Origin: an uncultured Spirochaetaceae bacterium
Lineage (GTDB): Bacteria > Spirochaetota > Spirochaetia > SZUA-6 > Bin103
Direction of reading: 5' to 3'
DNA: 27,087 nt
Assembly: GCA_913043885.1 (NCBI GenBank)
Contig: CAJWOB010000003.1
Span: 1 to 27,087 of the forward strand
Below, piece by piece: positions 1 through 7,341 of the stretch. Under the pieces are notes generated by a model that did not search any database, was not told the DNA's origin, and worked only from the letters and a program-made list of their open reading frames with translations. Made by a program: the position numbers and the translations under genes. Positions within the stretch are counted from its first letter, which is position 1, and every line of letters starts with the position of its first letter.

Positions 1-462
1 CGGGCGGCCGCCGAGGCGATCGTTGACGATCTCGTGCAGGTCCAGAATTCGCGTCGGGTATGCCCACGCCTCATCGGCGTCGCTGTAACCGACTACCGGA
101 TCCCCGTCTCGCATCCACGTCGCCTCCGCCACCGTCTCATAGCGGGGGAAGTGGAGGGGCGGGATGGCGTCCCGTAGCGCCAGAATCTGCTGGGGACTCA
201 CCTCAGGCAGCGGCAGCTGACGGTTGCCCGGCTGGAACGTGTCGAAGGTGACGCCATCGAGCGGCACGATGTAGGCAGTCAGGTCGACGTCGGGTACCGC
301 GCTCGCCATCTGCGCGGCCGCCGCTCGCATCTGCTGGCGCTGGTCTAGCGGAGGGGAGGGTGATTCCTCGTCCCCACCTCTCGCCGAGGCGGCGACTGAC
401 AGGATGCACAGGCCCAGCGCTGACCAGAGAGCGACAGCGGGGCGCGACCGGGGTCGTGGCAT
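1..462 (-). CDS. DUF3179 domain protein, 3' part missing at window edge
   Basis: An open frame runs from ATG 462..460 off the left edge (154 codons). It begins with a basic n-region and a hydrophobic stretch ending near AASA, so a signal peptide and a periplasmic location are likely. The last visible residues, around VVGYSDADEAWAYPTRIL followed by LHEIVNDRLGGRP, match the start of the DUF3179 domain, which has a conserved 'AYP..iL..HEivND..gG.p' segment before a Cys-containing motif. The Cys motif would lie beyond the edge. The function of DUF3179 is not established. The gene lies 24 nt after the zinc-finger gene and is probably the third gene of the sigma-factor operon. An upstream TTG at 474 is a possible alternative start. 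Confidence 0.72.
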   Translation of the reverse strand, partial: MPRPRSRPAVALWSALGLCILSVAASARGGDEESPSPPLDQRQQMRAAAAQMASAVPDVDLTAYIVPLDGVTFDTFQPGNRQLPLPEVSPQQILALRDAIPPLHFPRYETVAEATWMRDGDPVVGYSDADEAWAYPTRILDLHEIVNDRLGGRP

Positions 463-486
463 CCGGCAGCTCAAGCGGCGCCCCGC

Positions 487-801
487 TCACCCGTCGCGGA
501 CGATGCGGAGAAGTGCCTGGTACTCCTCGTGGCACTCGCCGCACATCTCGAGGTGGTGGTGGATCATGGGGTAGAGCTTCTGCACGTCCTCGCCGGCCAC
601 CGCCAGCTCGACGAAGCGATCGAGGGTCTCGGCGCACTCGTCGCAGGCCAGCTCCTGATCGTTGGTCTTGGCCAGCTGGGCCGCGACTTCCTCCAGAAAC
701 GCTGCGGGGGGCTTTGGCGTGCCCTGGCCGGCCGAGCTGGCGCGCTTGAGCCGATCCTGTAGGGCCTGCCGCAGTTGACTGAGCTTCGCCATCTTGTTCA
801 T
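487..801 (-). CDS. zf-HC2-like zinc-finger protein, possible anti-sigma factor
   Basis: A 104-residue soluble protein. Its C-terminal part holds H83-x3-C87-x2-C90, the zinc-binding pattern of zf-HC2 anti-sigma domains, and a second C53-x2-C56 pair lies upstream. No membrane segment is visible, so it would act in the cytoplasm. It lies 55 nt after an ECF-type sigma gene on the same strand, and such pairs commonly encode a sigma factor and its zinc-binding anti-sigma. That partnership is inferred here from position and motif only. The start could be M1 or M4. The stop is TGA. Confidence 0.7.
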   Translation of the reverse strand: MNKMAKLSQLRQALQDRLKRASSAGQGTPKPPAAFLEEVAAQLAKTNDQELACDECAETLDRFVELAVAGEDVQKLYPMIHHHLEMCGECHEEYQALLRIVRDG

Positions 802-856
802 CCCGCCCCGCTAGCTGACGTAGTCGTCGATCCCGGTCTTACGGCTGCGGCGCCAT

Positions 857-1432
857 TCATGCCAGAACCTGCAGTATCTGCTCGGCAGTGTAGCCGTCCT
901 CTTCCATCTTGAGCTTCAGGCGCTTGCGCGCGTCGTGGAGCAGCTTGTAGAGGGCGTTGCGAGTGCTGCCGGTCTTCTGCGCTACCACCTCCAGTGGCAC
1001 GCCGTGGATGCTCACTGCCATGAGGGCATGGCGTTGTTTGGCGCTGAGCTCCTCGTTTATGTAGCGGTGCAGCGCCCGAATCAGCTGTTCGCGCGCCGTC
1101 TCCGCTTCTGCACTACGGGCCGGGTCGGGGAGCTGGATCTCCTTCGGATCGTCCTCGTCCCCAACTAACAAGTCCAGCGATACGTCCCGCCACCTCTTGC
1201 GGCGTAGCTCGGTAAGGGCCATCCGCACCGCCGCCTTGTGCGCCCAGGTGGTGAACTGGCTCTCCCCTCGAAAACTGTCGAGCTTGTCGATGATCTTGAG
1301 CAGCGCTTCCTGGACGAAGTCCTCTGCCATGCTGCCGAATTCGCCACGCTTGCCGCGCACCCGACGCAGCAGTCCGCGATGCAGCCCGGCTATGAGGAGC
1401 TGGCGCAGGTCGGCGATCGCCTGCTCCCGCAC
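857..1432 (-). CDS. ECF-type RNA polymerase sigma factor (short form after an in-frame TAG)
   Basis: A 191-residue sigma factor from GTG 1432. Region 2 is visible at about residues 37-80 (DFVQEALLKIIDKLDSFRGES, then a WAHKAAVRMALTELRRKRW stretch). Region 4 with its helix-turn-helix is at about 117-175 (LSAKQRHAL, then VVAQKTGSTRNALYKLLHDA). The frame stays open in coding style upstream of 1432 to ATG 1501, interrupted only by TAG at 1462..1460. The extended N-terminus reads like other members of this group, with a 'W/x-LADL..eGAVRE' segment just before VREQAIADL. The original start was therefore probably ATG 1501, and the GTG form may be a truncated product or a fallback start. It heads the operon with the zinc-finger and DUF3179 genes. 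The stop is TGA. Confidence 0.85.
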   Translation of the reverse strand: MREQAIADLRQLLIAGLHRGLLRRVRGKRGEFGSMAEDFVQEALLKIIDKLDSFRGESQFTTWAHKAAVRMALTELRRKRWRDVSLDLLVGDEDDPKEIQLPDPARSAEAETAREQLIRALHRYINEELSAKQRHALMAVSIHGVPLEVVAQKTGSTRNALYKLLHDARKRLKLKMEEDGYTAEQILQVLA

Positions 1433-1501
1433 CGCACCCTCCGCCGCGAGATCGGCCAGCTATTGATCATTGCTGCGCGGCACCGTGCTGGCCGTCACCA
1501 T
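1433..1501 (-). pseudogene. 5' extension of the ECF sigma gene with in-frame TAG
   Basis: Twenty-three codons from ATG 1501 run in frame into the sigma factor. Codon 14 is TAG (1462..1460). The residues after it (LADLAAEGAVREQ) continue the family's N-terminal helix, where the stop position is often Trp. TGG to TAG is a single transition. A -10-like TACATT lies 5 nt upstream of this ATG, which supports it as the original start. Translation from ATG 1501 would stop after 13 residues unless the TAG is read through or the GTG at 1432 is used. Confidence 0.6.
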
Positions 1502-1506
1502 GCAGT

Positions 1507-1512
1507 AATGTA
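1507..1512 (-). promoter_or_regulatory. -10 box of the sigma-factor operon
   Basis: TACATT reads on the minus strand 5 nt before ATG 1501. Transcription would begin at or beside the start codon. No good -35 is visible at 16-18 bp. Confidence 0.45.
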
Positions 1513-1551
1513 GTCTACTGGAGTAAGCGAACCCGGTCGAACCGCGTCTGC

Positions 1552-1557
1552 TATCAC
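1552..1557 (+). promoter_or_regulatory. Possible -10 box of the glycosyltransferase gene
   Basis: TATCAC, preceded by TGC (extended -10 style), lies 6 nt before ATG 1564. The match is only fair and there is no clear -35. Confidence 0.35.
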
Positions 1558-1563
1558 GCACGA

Positions 1564-2283
1564 ATGTCGCCGACCGCGCCCGATATCGGCATTATCGTTC
1601 CTACGATCGACGAGGCCGCGCGCATCGGTGGCCTGCTCCGCTATCTGCGCTGGGCAGCCGGAATCAACAACCAGTCGGTCGAGCTGATCGTCGTCGACGG
1701 CGGCAGCCAGGACGACACTCGCGACATCGCCCGCGCCGCCGGGGCCGACCAGGTGCTCTCGGCGTCTCGGGGGCGGGCGCGGCAGCTGAATGCCGGCGCC
1801 GCGGCTGCGGCCAGCCCGGTGCTGTACTTCCTGCACGCCGACGCGCGTCCCGACCCGGACTTCCTGTCACACATCGCCGCCGCCATTGCCGGCGGCCTCG
1901 GCTGCGGCTGTCTGCGCCTTCGCTTCGTCGATCCGCCGGCGGTGCTTCGGTTCCATTCGTGGCTGGTGCGCCTGCGGTGGCTCATGGTGCGGTTCGGCGA
2001 CTAGAGCCTGTTCGTACTGCGCGATCAGTTCCGGCGCTGCCGCGGCTTCCGCGAAACGCTGTTCCTGTTCGAGGACCAGGAGATCGTGCGCCGGCTGCGG
2101 CGGCACTGCCGCTTCGTCGTGCTGCGCTCGCAGATTACGGCCTCGGACCGAGCGTTGCGTCACGCCGGCGTGCTGCGCACGCATCTCGGCTACTACCTGC
2201 TGCAGCTGGCGTTTGCGGTCGGCGTCTCGCAACCGAGGTTGGCGACTATGCGGGCGTATCTGCTGCGTCGGCCGCAGCGATGA
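1564..2283 (+). pseudogene. Family-2 glycosyltransferase (TIGR04283-like) interrupted by TAG
   Basis: The full reading frame would give about 239 residues. The GT-A core is clear: an N-terminal IIVPTIDEAARIGGLLRYL strand-helix, VVDGGSQDDT, a RGRARQLNAGA segment and the FLHADARPDP metal-binding loop. After GD at residues 145-146 comes TAG (2002-2004), and the same frame continues with SLFVLRDQF, a FEDQEIVRRL motif and a C-terminal tail. Relatives read 'YGDQG-hF' here, so TAG replaces a Gln codon (CAG to TAG). The truncated 146-residue product lacks the acceptor half and is probably inactive. The frame ends at TGA 2281-2283, overlapping the next gene's ATG as ATGA, so the pair was translationally coupled. 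Members of this family are often annotated near arsenosugar synthesis, but the substrate here is unknown. Confidence 0.82.
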
Positions 2284-3158
2284 TGCACTCCCCGCGGGGC
2301 GACGATGGTTCGCTGTCCGCCTATCTGCGCCAGATCGACCGTGTCCCGCTGCTGACCGCGGAGGAGGAGCGAGCGCTGGCGGTGCGAGCGCGCGCCGGCG
2401 ACCAGACCGCTCGTGATCACCTGGTCAACGCCAACCTGCGTTTCGTCGTCAAGGTGGCCAAGCGCTACCGTGGGATGCGCCTCTCCCTCACCGACCTTAT
2501 CTCGGAAGGCAACATAGGGCTGCTGGAGGCGGTCGATCGGTTCGATCCCGACCGTGGCAATCGCTTCCTTACCTATGCGGTGTGGCGCATCAGGCAGGTC
2601 ATCCACAAGGCTATCAACAACCATTCCCGGACCGTGCGCCTTCCCGAGCACCGGGTGCAGCAGTTGGGGCGGCTCCAGCATGGGCTCAGCGAGGTGCAGG
2701 CGAGTTTGGGCCGCGCGGCATCGTTCGACGAGGTGGCGGCCTGGCTGCAGATCGAGCCGGCGACTGCGCATCGACTGCTGATGGCGGCAGGCCCGGTGGC
2801 GTCGTTGGACAAGCCGATGAACGACGAGAACGGCGTGGCCACGTTGGCGGATCTGGTGCCCGACCGGCGGCGGCCGTCTCCCGATGAGCTGCTGGCGGCG
2901 CGCGCGCTGTCTGCAGACCTGGAGAGAGCGCTGTCGCTGCTCACCGAGCGCCAGGCCGACATCCTGCGCCGCAGGTACGGGCTGCACGGTCCCAGGCGCG
3001 AGTCGCTGCCCGAGCTGAGCCAACGCTATCGACTTACCGCGGAGCGTATCCGCCAGATCGAGCACGAGGCGCTGCTGTTGTTGCGCAAGCCGAGTCGCGC
3101 CAAGTACTTCGACCACCACCAGTACCGGCGCGGCTCGCAGGGCGACGTCCCGATCTAG
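2280..3158 (+). CDS. Sigma-70 family sigma factor (RpoD/RpoS/RpoH-like)
   Basis: A 292-residue sigma factor from the first of two adjacent ATGs at 2280. Region 1.2 lies at about residues 10-35 (LSAYLRQIDRVPLLTAEEE). Region 2 lies at about 50-105 (NLRFVVKVAKRYRG, LTDLISEGNIGLLEAVDRFD, FLTYAVWRIRQ). Region 3 follows, and region 4 with its helix-turn-helix is at about 220-270 (ERQADILRRRYGL, LTAERIRQIEHEALLLLR). There is no region 1.1 and the protein is short, so it is more likely an alternative (group 2/3-like) factor than the housekeeping one. The usual W-W-I-R-Q of region 2.4 is W-R-I-R-Q here. It overlaps the glycosyltransferase stop. The stop is TAG. Confidence 0.9.
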   Translation: MMHSPRGDDGSLSAYLRQIDRVPLLTAEEERALAVRARAGDQTARDHLVNANLRFVVKVAKRYRGMRLSLTDLISEGNIGLLEAVDRFDPDRGNRFLTYAVWRIRQVIHKAINNHSRTVRLPEHRVQQLGRLQHGLSEVQASLGRAASFDEVAAWLQIEPATAHRLLMAAGPVASLDKPMNDENGVATLADLVPDRRRPSPDELLAARALSADLERALSLLTERQADILRRRYGLHGPRRESLPELSQRYRLTAERIRQIEHEALLLLRKPSRAKYFDHHQYRRGSQGDVPI

Positions 3159-3200
3159 CCCGAGCGAGACGGGACGGGCTTCGTCGTGGCGGCCGGCGGC

Positions 3201-3209
3201 TGCGATAAT
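3201..3209 (+). promoter_or_regulatory. Extended -10 of the PLP-enzyme operon
   Basis: TGCGATAAT lies 5 nt before ATG 3215, again placing the start codon at about the transcription start. The -35 region is weak. Confidence 0.45.
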
Positions 3210-3214
3210 GGGCC

Positions 3215-4336
3215 ATGGCACAATCCCCGTGGCTCGGTCACCAGTTTGTGGTGGCCAACCCCGATGAGGTCCGCTCGCCCAGCCTGCTGATCTACCGATC
3301 TGCGGTGCAGCGCAACACCGATCGTGTGCTCGCCATCGCCGGCGGCGCGGAGCGGGTGCGACCCCACATCAAGACCCACAAGTCCCGTGCGTTGCTCGCC
3401 ATCCAGCGCGACGCGGGGATGACCAAGTTCAAGTGCGCGACGCTGGCGGAGGCGGAGTTGCTCGCCAGCGAAGGGGTGGACGACGTGATGGTCGCCTACC
3501 AGATGGTGGGACCCAACATCGCGCGTCTGGTCGAGCTCGCCAAGGCGCACGGCAAGACGCGCTTTGGCGTGCTCATCGACAGCGCTGCCGCACTGGCCTC
3601 GCTCGGCGAGGCGGCCAGCTCGGCAGGGGTAACCGTGGCAGCGTACCTGGACCTCGACGTGGGACAGGGGCGCACCGGAGTGGCGCCGACCGCCGCCGCC
3701 GAGTTGTATCGGCAGATGGCGGACACCGAGGGTGTCGCCGCTGCTGGTATCCAGATCTACGACGGCCACAACCACCAGAGCAGCCGCGACGAACGGCAGG
3801 CGGCGGTCGATGCGTGCTACGCCGCGATGGCTGGCGTGCGCGAGGAGCTGGCCAGCGGAGGTGTGGCGTGCCCAGAGGTGGTCGCCGGCGGCTCGCCAAC
3901 CTTCCCCTGCTACGCGAAGTACGACGACGTGGTGCTGTCGCCGGGCACGGTGTTCCTCAACGACGGCGGCTACCAGTCCCGCTTCCCGGACCTGCCGTTC
4001 GAGATCGGTGCGACGCTGTTCACCCGGGTGGTGAGCACGCCGCTTGCCGACTCGTTTACTCTGGACCTCGGCACCAAGGCCATAGCCACCGATCCAGACG
4101 TCCGGGGCAGCATCGTCGGCCTGGGCGACGACGTAGAGCCACTTACCCACAACGAGGAACACTGGCGGTTTCGGCTGCTGGATGCGGCGATTCCGCGGCC
4201 CGAGGTGGGCGACACCATGTACGTGGTGCCCACCCACATATGTCCGACGGTCAACCTGCAGACCGAGCTGCAGGTGGTTGGCGCCGGCGGCCGGGTCGAG
4301 GAGCGCTGGTCGGTGGACGCCCACCACCGCATCTAG
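3215..4336 (+). CDS. D-threonine aldolase / D-serine dehydratase-like PLP enzyme
   Basis: A 373-residue fold-type III PLP enzyme (alanine-racemase-like barrel). PHIKTHKS at residues 50-57 holds the PLP lysine (K53). The central barrel strands and the GGSPTFP and SPGTVFLNDGGY segments are typical of the DSD1/D-TA family. HICPTVNL near residue 341 gives the C-terminal His/Cys pair used for the divalent metal. The family cleaves D-threonine to glycine and acetaldehyde, or dehydrates D-3-hydroxyamino acids; which applies here cannot be told. Expected to be cytoplasmic. It is first in a run with the TlpA (50 nt gap) and CcdA genes. The stop is TAG. Confidence 0.88.
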   Translation: MAQSPWLGHQFVVANPDEVRSPSLLIYRSAVQRNTDRVLAIAGGAERVRPHIKTHKSRALLAIQRDAGMTKFKCATLAEAELLASEGVDDVMVAYQMVGPNIARLVELAKAHGKTRFGVLIDSAAALASLGEAASSAGVTVAAYLDLDVGQGRTGVAPTAAAELYRQMADTEGVAAAGIQIYDGHNHQSSRDERQAAVDACYAAMAGVREELASGGVACPEVVAGGSPTFPCYAKYDDVVLSPGTVFLNDGGYQSRFPDLPFEIGATLFTRVVSTPLADSFTLDLGTKAIATDPDVRGSIVGLGDDVEPLTHNEEHWRFRLLDAAIPRPEVGDTMYVVPTHICPTVNLQTELQVVGAGGRVEERWSVDAHHRI

Positions 4337-4386
4337 ACGCTCACCGATTCGGGTATGTTTCTTGCAGGCAGGGGCGTCGGTTAGGC

Positions 4387-4974
4387 ATGACGGCGGACAA
4401 GGTGGAACCCAAGAAGACCGGCTGGCTTTGGGGAGTGATCGGCGGCGTCGCGGTAGTGGCCGTCGCCGTGTTGCTGCTGGTGCCGCGCGGTGAGACCACA
4501 ACCCGGCCGGAGCTTCCTGCTGCCCCCGACTTCCCCTTGCAGATCTACCAGAACGCGGAGTCGCTGGGGGGCAGTGAGGAGACCACATTTGCTGCCGTGC
4601 TGGCCCAGGGCAAGCCGGTGGTGTTGAACTTCTGGGCTGTCCTGTGTGGCCCCTGCCGTGCCGAAATGCCGGAGCTACAATCGGTGTTCGACGGCCACGG
4701 CGATGAGATCCTGCTGGTCAGCATCGACCTCGGGCCGTTTACCGGCCTCGGGACCGTGGAGCAGGGCTTGGCGTTGCTGGAGGAGCTGGGCGTCACCTTC
4801 CCCGCTGCCACCACCGACCGTGCGGAGGTGCTGACCGACTACGGTGTGCTGGGCATGCCCTCCACGTTCTTCATCACCTCGACGGGAGGGGTTGCCCGCA
4901 AATGGACCGGCCCCCTCACCGAGAGCAAGCTCCTCGAGCTGGTCGACGAGCTGCTGGCGGTAGAGGAGGCATAG
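4387..4974 (+). CDS. TlpA/ResA-type membrane-anchored thioredoxin
   Basis: A 195-residue protein. One N-terminal membrane segment lies at about 13-32, followed by a Pro/Glu linker and a thioredoxin fold facing the periplasm. The redox site is C87-G-P-C90 within NFWAVLCGPCRAEMPEL, and the cis-Pro loop is GMPSTFF near residue 159. The Trp usually before CGPC is Leu, a variant also found in this group. It would reduce periplasmic disulfides, for example on apocytochrome c or outer-membrane substrates. Its reductant is probably CcdA, whose gene starts 1 nt after its stop. The stop is TAG. Confidence 0.88.
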   Translation: MTADKVEPKKTGWLWGVIGGVAVVAVAVLLLVPRGETTTRPELPAAPDFPLQIYQNAESLGGSEETTFAAVLAQGKPVVLNFWAVLCGPCRAEMPELQSVFDGHGDEILLVSIDLGPFTGLGTVEQGLALLEELGVTFPAATTDRAEVLTDYGVLGMPSTFFITSTGGVARKWTGPLTESKLLELVDELLAVEEA

Positions 4975-4975
4975 G

Positions 4976-5839
4976 GTGGCGTCATCCGAGCCGGTGGGGA
5001 CGCCCCAGCCCACCGGAACCGACGGCAACGAGCTCAGGGGCCGCATCCTTTCGTGGATAATTCCGGCAGTGGTGGTGGCAGCGCTGCTGCTCGCCATGAT
5101 CCGGATTCAGCCCAACGTCGAGTCCGCGGTGGCGAACGTCGGATCGACCGTACCTCTGGTGTTCGCATTTCTGGCCGGCGTGGTGGCCAGCGTGAACCCG
5201 TGTGGCTTCATGATGCTGCCCACCTACATCTCCTATCACCTCGGCTCCAGCGAAGAGGGCTACTACGAACGCTCCGTGCTCAGCCGCTCGGGGCGCGGTC
5301 TGGTGCTGGGACTGTCAGCCACCGTGGGCTTCATGGTGGTGGCCGCTGCCGTCGGTCTGGTGGTGGCCGCCGGCGGTCAGTGGCTGGTCAACACCTTCCA
5401 GTACTTCGGCGTGGCGCTCGGCGCAGTGATGGTCGGCGTTGGCGTGTGGCTGCTCGCCGGTCGCGGCAAGCTGACCTTGTTGGCGGCCAGTCGGGTGCAG
5501 GTGAGTCCGCGGCGCAACCTCGGCAACGTCGTCCTGTTCGGCAGCGCCTACTCCATTAGCTCTTTGAGCTGCACGCTGCCGATCTTCCTGGCACTCGTTG
5601 GCTTCAGCCTTGCCAACGCCAGCTTCGTGGCGTCGTTCGGCAAGTTCATCGCCTACGCGCTCGGCATGGGTGCGGTGCTGGTCACCGTCACCATCGGCGC
5701 GTCGCTGTTCCGCGGGGCGATTGCGACGCGGCTGCACAACGCCATTCCCGCGATCAACAACGCCAGCACCCTGTTTCTACTCGGTGCCGGCGCCTGGCTG
5801 CTCTACTACTGGGCGGGCATCCTCGGCTGGTTGGGCTAG
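4976..5839 (+). CDS. ccdA: CcdA/DsbD-type membrane electron carrier
   Basis: A 287-residue integral membrane protein with about seven hydrophobic segments. The first redox cysteine is C76 in NPCGFMMLPTYISY and the second is C199 in SLSCTLPIFL, the paired cysteines of the CcdA/DsbD transmembrane family. It carries electrons from cytoplasmic thioredoxin to periplasmic TlpA-type proteins. Translation starts at GTG 4976, 1 nt after the TlpA stop, so the two are co-translated. A hydrophobic segment before the core (residues 25-43) is an extra N-terminal helix. The TAG stop shares a CTAG with the stop of the facing gene. Confidence 0.88.
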   Translation: MASSEPVGTPQPTGTDGNELRGRILSWIIPAVVVAALLLAMIRIQPNVESAVANVGSTVPLVFAFLAGVVASVNPCGFMMLPTYISYHLGSSEEGYYERSVLSRSGRGLVLGLSATVGFMVVAAAVGLVVAAGGQWLVNTFQYFGVALGAVMVGVGVWLLAGRGKLTLLAASRVQVSPRRNLGNVVLFGSAYSISSLSCTLPIFLALVGFSLANASFVASFGKFIAYALGMGAVLVTVTIGASLFRGAIATRLHNAIPAINNASTLFLLGAGAWLLYYWAGILGWLG

Positions 5840-6846
5840 CGGTCCAGCGGCAACAGCACGAGGTCGAATAGCTCCTCCACCTCGTCGTCGAAGTCCAGCC
5901 AGCCCACCACCGCGCCGGAGCGCGCCTCCACCACCCGGACCCCCGCCACTTCCGCCCTCGGAGCGACCGGCAGGTCGCGGAAGGTGCGGCTGGAGGCGCG
6001 GAGGCGGGACATGCCGACGAAGAGCAGGCCGTTGTGGACCGCCATGCCGCGGGCGAATCCGTCGAGTCGCGTGATGACCTCGTAGCTGCCGCGGTCCAGG
6101 TCCACCCGGGCAACCTCTCCCGTCGCCGATAGCAGCACGTACAGCTCGCCGTCGCACAGCCGCGGCGAGTGTGGCATTGGCAGTCCGCTCAGGACCGCGG
6201 TGCCGTCCGCCACGTCCATGAGCACGCCGCCATCGACCACCCGCTCCCGCCACCCCTGCGGAGCGTTGCCGTCGCCAAGCATGGTGACGTACGCGGGGCC
6301 ATCCGCACCCATCGCCATACCGTTCAGGTGGCACCGGTCCTCCGGCGCCAGCGAGGAGATGAACGCCGGGCGCCAGGCGGGCACGAACTCGCGGTCGTGG
6401 CGCAAGGTGCCGAGGCACGAGTACTGAGTGTTCACGGCCCAGAGCTGCCCGTCGTGGACGCCGAGCCCGTGGATATCGAACCGCCCGGTCGCGCCGGGGA
6501 TCGGCGCCGCGGTGTCGTCGCGCCACCGGCTGTCGACGCGCAAGCCGCTGCCGCCGCCCTCGCGGCCGCCAGCTGGGGCGCCACCGAGCCACATCAGCGC
6601 CTCGCGACCGGTCACCGTCAGTGCATCGTCGACAACTGCCATCGCCATGGCGTTCTCGAACGGCGCCGCGCTCTCCTCGAGGACCGCCCGACCAGCCTCG
6701 CCATCCGGCCCCGACGGCTGGCGGACGGTGACCGGCACCGGCCGCAGCAGGATGACGCGGCCGTTGTGGTACGTGCTGACCGCCAGGCTGCGCTGCATAT
6801 CGAGGAGCAGGTCGGCAAAGCCGGATGAGTGGGCACGCACCGACAT
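5836..6846 (-). CDS. TIGR03032-like (DUF4915) beta-propeller-type protein
   Basis: A 336-residue protein from ATG 6846. Its centre has a dense set of conserved motifs recalling the TIGR03032 family: FDIHGLGVHDGQLWAVNT, SCLGTL, FVPAWRPAFIS, LAPEDRCHLNGMAM, GVLMDV, GLPMPHSPR, FARGMA and FVGMSRLR. No signal peptide is visible and the function of the family is unknown. The family's repeat pattern suggests a propeller fold, which is an inference. TATAAT lies 7 nt upstream of the ATG. It converges on ccdA with a 4-nt overlap; both genes end in TAG within one CTAG. Confidence 0.8.
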   Translation of the reverse strand: MSVRAHSSGFADLLLDMQRSLAVSTYHNGRVILLRPVPVTVRQPSGPDGEAGRAVLEESAAPFENAMAMAVVDDALTVTGREALMWLGGAPAGGREGGGSGLRVDSRWRDDTAAPIPGATGRFDIHGLGVHDGQLWAVNTQYSCLGTLRHDREFVPAWRPAFISSLAPEDRCHLNGMAMGADGPAYVTMLGDGNAPQGWRERVVDGGVLMDVADGTAVLSGLPMPHSPRLCDGELYVLLSATGEVARVDLDRGSYEVITRLDGFARGMAVHNGLLFVGMSRLRASSRTFRDLPVAPRAEVAGVRVVEARSGAVVGWLDFDDEVEELFDLVLLPLDR

Positions 6847-6853
6847 CGACTCG

Positions 6854-6859
6854 ATTATA
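6854..6859 (-). promoter_or_regulatory. -10 box (TATAAT) of the TIGR03032-like gene
   Basis: A perfect TATAAT on the minus strand with its 3' end 7 nt before ATG 6846. There is no recognisable -35. The predicted transcript is leaderless. Confidence 0.55.
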
Positions 6860-6939
6860 CGAAGGCGAGGGGTGTCGGGGCGCCAGAGTGGGTCGGCGGT
6901 TGGGGACGCAGCGACGCGGTTGCCGACGCAGCGTCGCGG

Positions 6940-6968
6940 TTGCCGGCAGCAGCGCCGCGGCCAATACT
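6940..6968 (+). promoter_or_regulatory. Promoter of the membrane protein / M20 operon
   Basis: TTGCCG (6940-6945), a 17-bp spacer and AATACT (6963-6968) are followed by 5 nt and ATG 6974. The -35 sits in the second copy of a direct repeat (gcggttgccg at 6916-6925 and 6936-6945), so a second TTGCCG occurs 20 bp upstream. Confidence 0.55.
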
Positions 6969-6973
6969 GAGAA

Positions 6974-7333
6974 ATGACCAACACCGCCAAGAGCCTGGCT
7001 CCGTTCGGCGTCTACATGATCGTCGTCGGCCTCGGTCTCCTGGTCGTACCCAACCCGATCGTCACGCTCATCGGGTTCGATGCCGTCGACGACGTCTGGG
7101 TGCGACTGTTCGGCTGGATGATCGCCAGCGGTGGCTATTTCTACATCCAGGTGGGTCGCAGCGGAAACGAGGTGTTTGCGCTCGCCACCCTCTTGGTCCG
7201 ATTCCCGGTCGTGGTCGTGCATCTGATTCTGTTCCTGCTCGAGCTTGCCCCACCGGCTCTGCTCGCGTTCGGCGGCGTGGACCTCGTCGGCGCGGTCTGG
7301 ACGGCGGTGGCTCTTCGTCGCGACAACGCCTGA
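6974..7333 (+). CDS. Small four-helix membrane protein, function unknown
   Basis: A 119-residue hydrophobic protein with about four membrane-spanning stretches (roughly residues 8-28, 45-62, 68-92 and 94-113) and short charged loops. No family motif is recognised. It precedes the M20 peptidase gene by 8 nt, so the two share a transcript, but nothing in the sequence shows a functional link. The start codon directly follows a well-spaced promoter. The stop is TGA. Confidence 0.7.
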   Translation: MTNTAKSLAPFGVYMIVVGLGLLVVPNPIVTLIGFDAVDDVWVRLFGWMIASGGYFYIQVGRSGNEVFALATLLVRFPVVVVHLILFLLELAPPALLAFGGVDLVGAVWTAVALRRDNA

Positions 7334-7341
7334 GGTATCGC

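Noticed and set aside
2002..2004. Pyrrolysine or another reassigned TAG amino acid
   Set aside because: TAG ends more than half of the genes here, the residues expected at the six internal sites differ (Gln, probably Trp, others), and no pyl gene or suppressor tRNA is in the window. Kept only as a hypothesis to test.
3155..4588. Long minus-strand open frame opposite the PLP enzyme
   Set aside because: It is antisense to a clearly recognised enzyme gene, and its translation is Arg/His-rich with no family motifs; GC-rich sequence leaves such frames open by chance.
6916..6945. Direct repeat gcggttgccg as a mobile-element end or iteron
   Set aside because: Only two copies occur, 20 bp apart, with no associated element. 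The second copy supplies a -35 box, so it was treated as promoter sequence.
5777..7222. Long minus-strand open frame spanning the TIGR03032-like gene and beyond
   Set aside because: It lies in another frame of a recognised gene and runs through a promoter region; its translation is low-complexity Arg/Ala/Gly.
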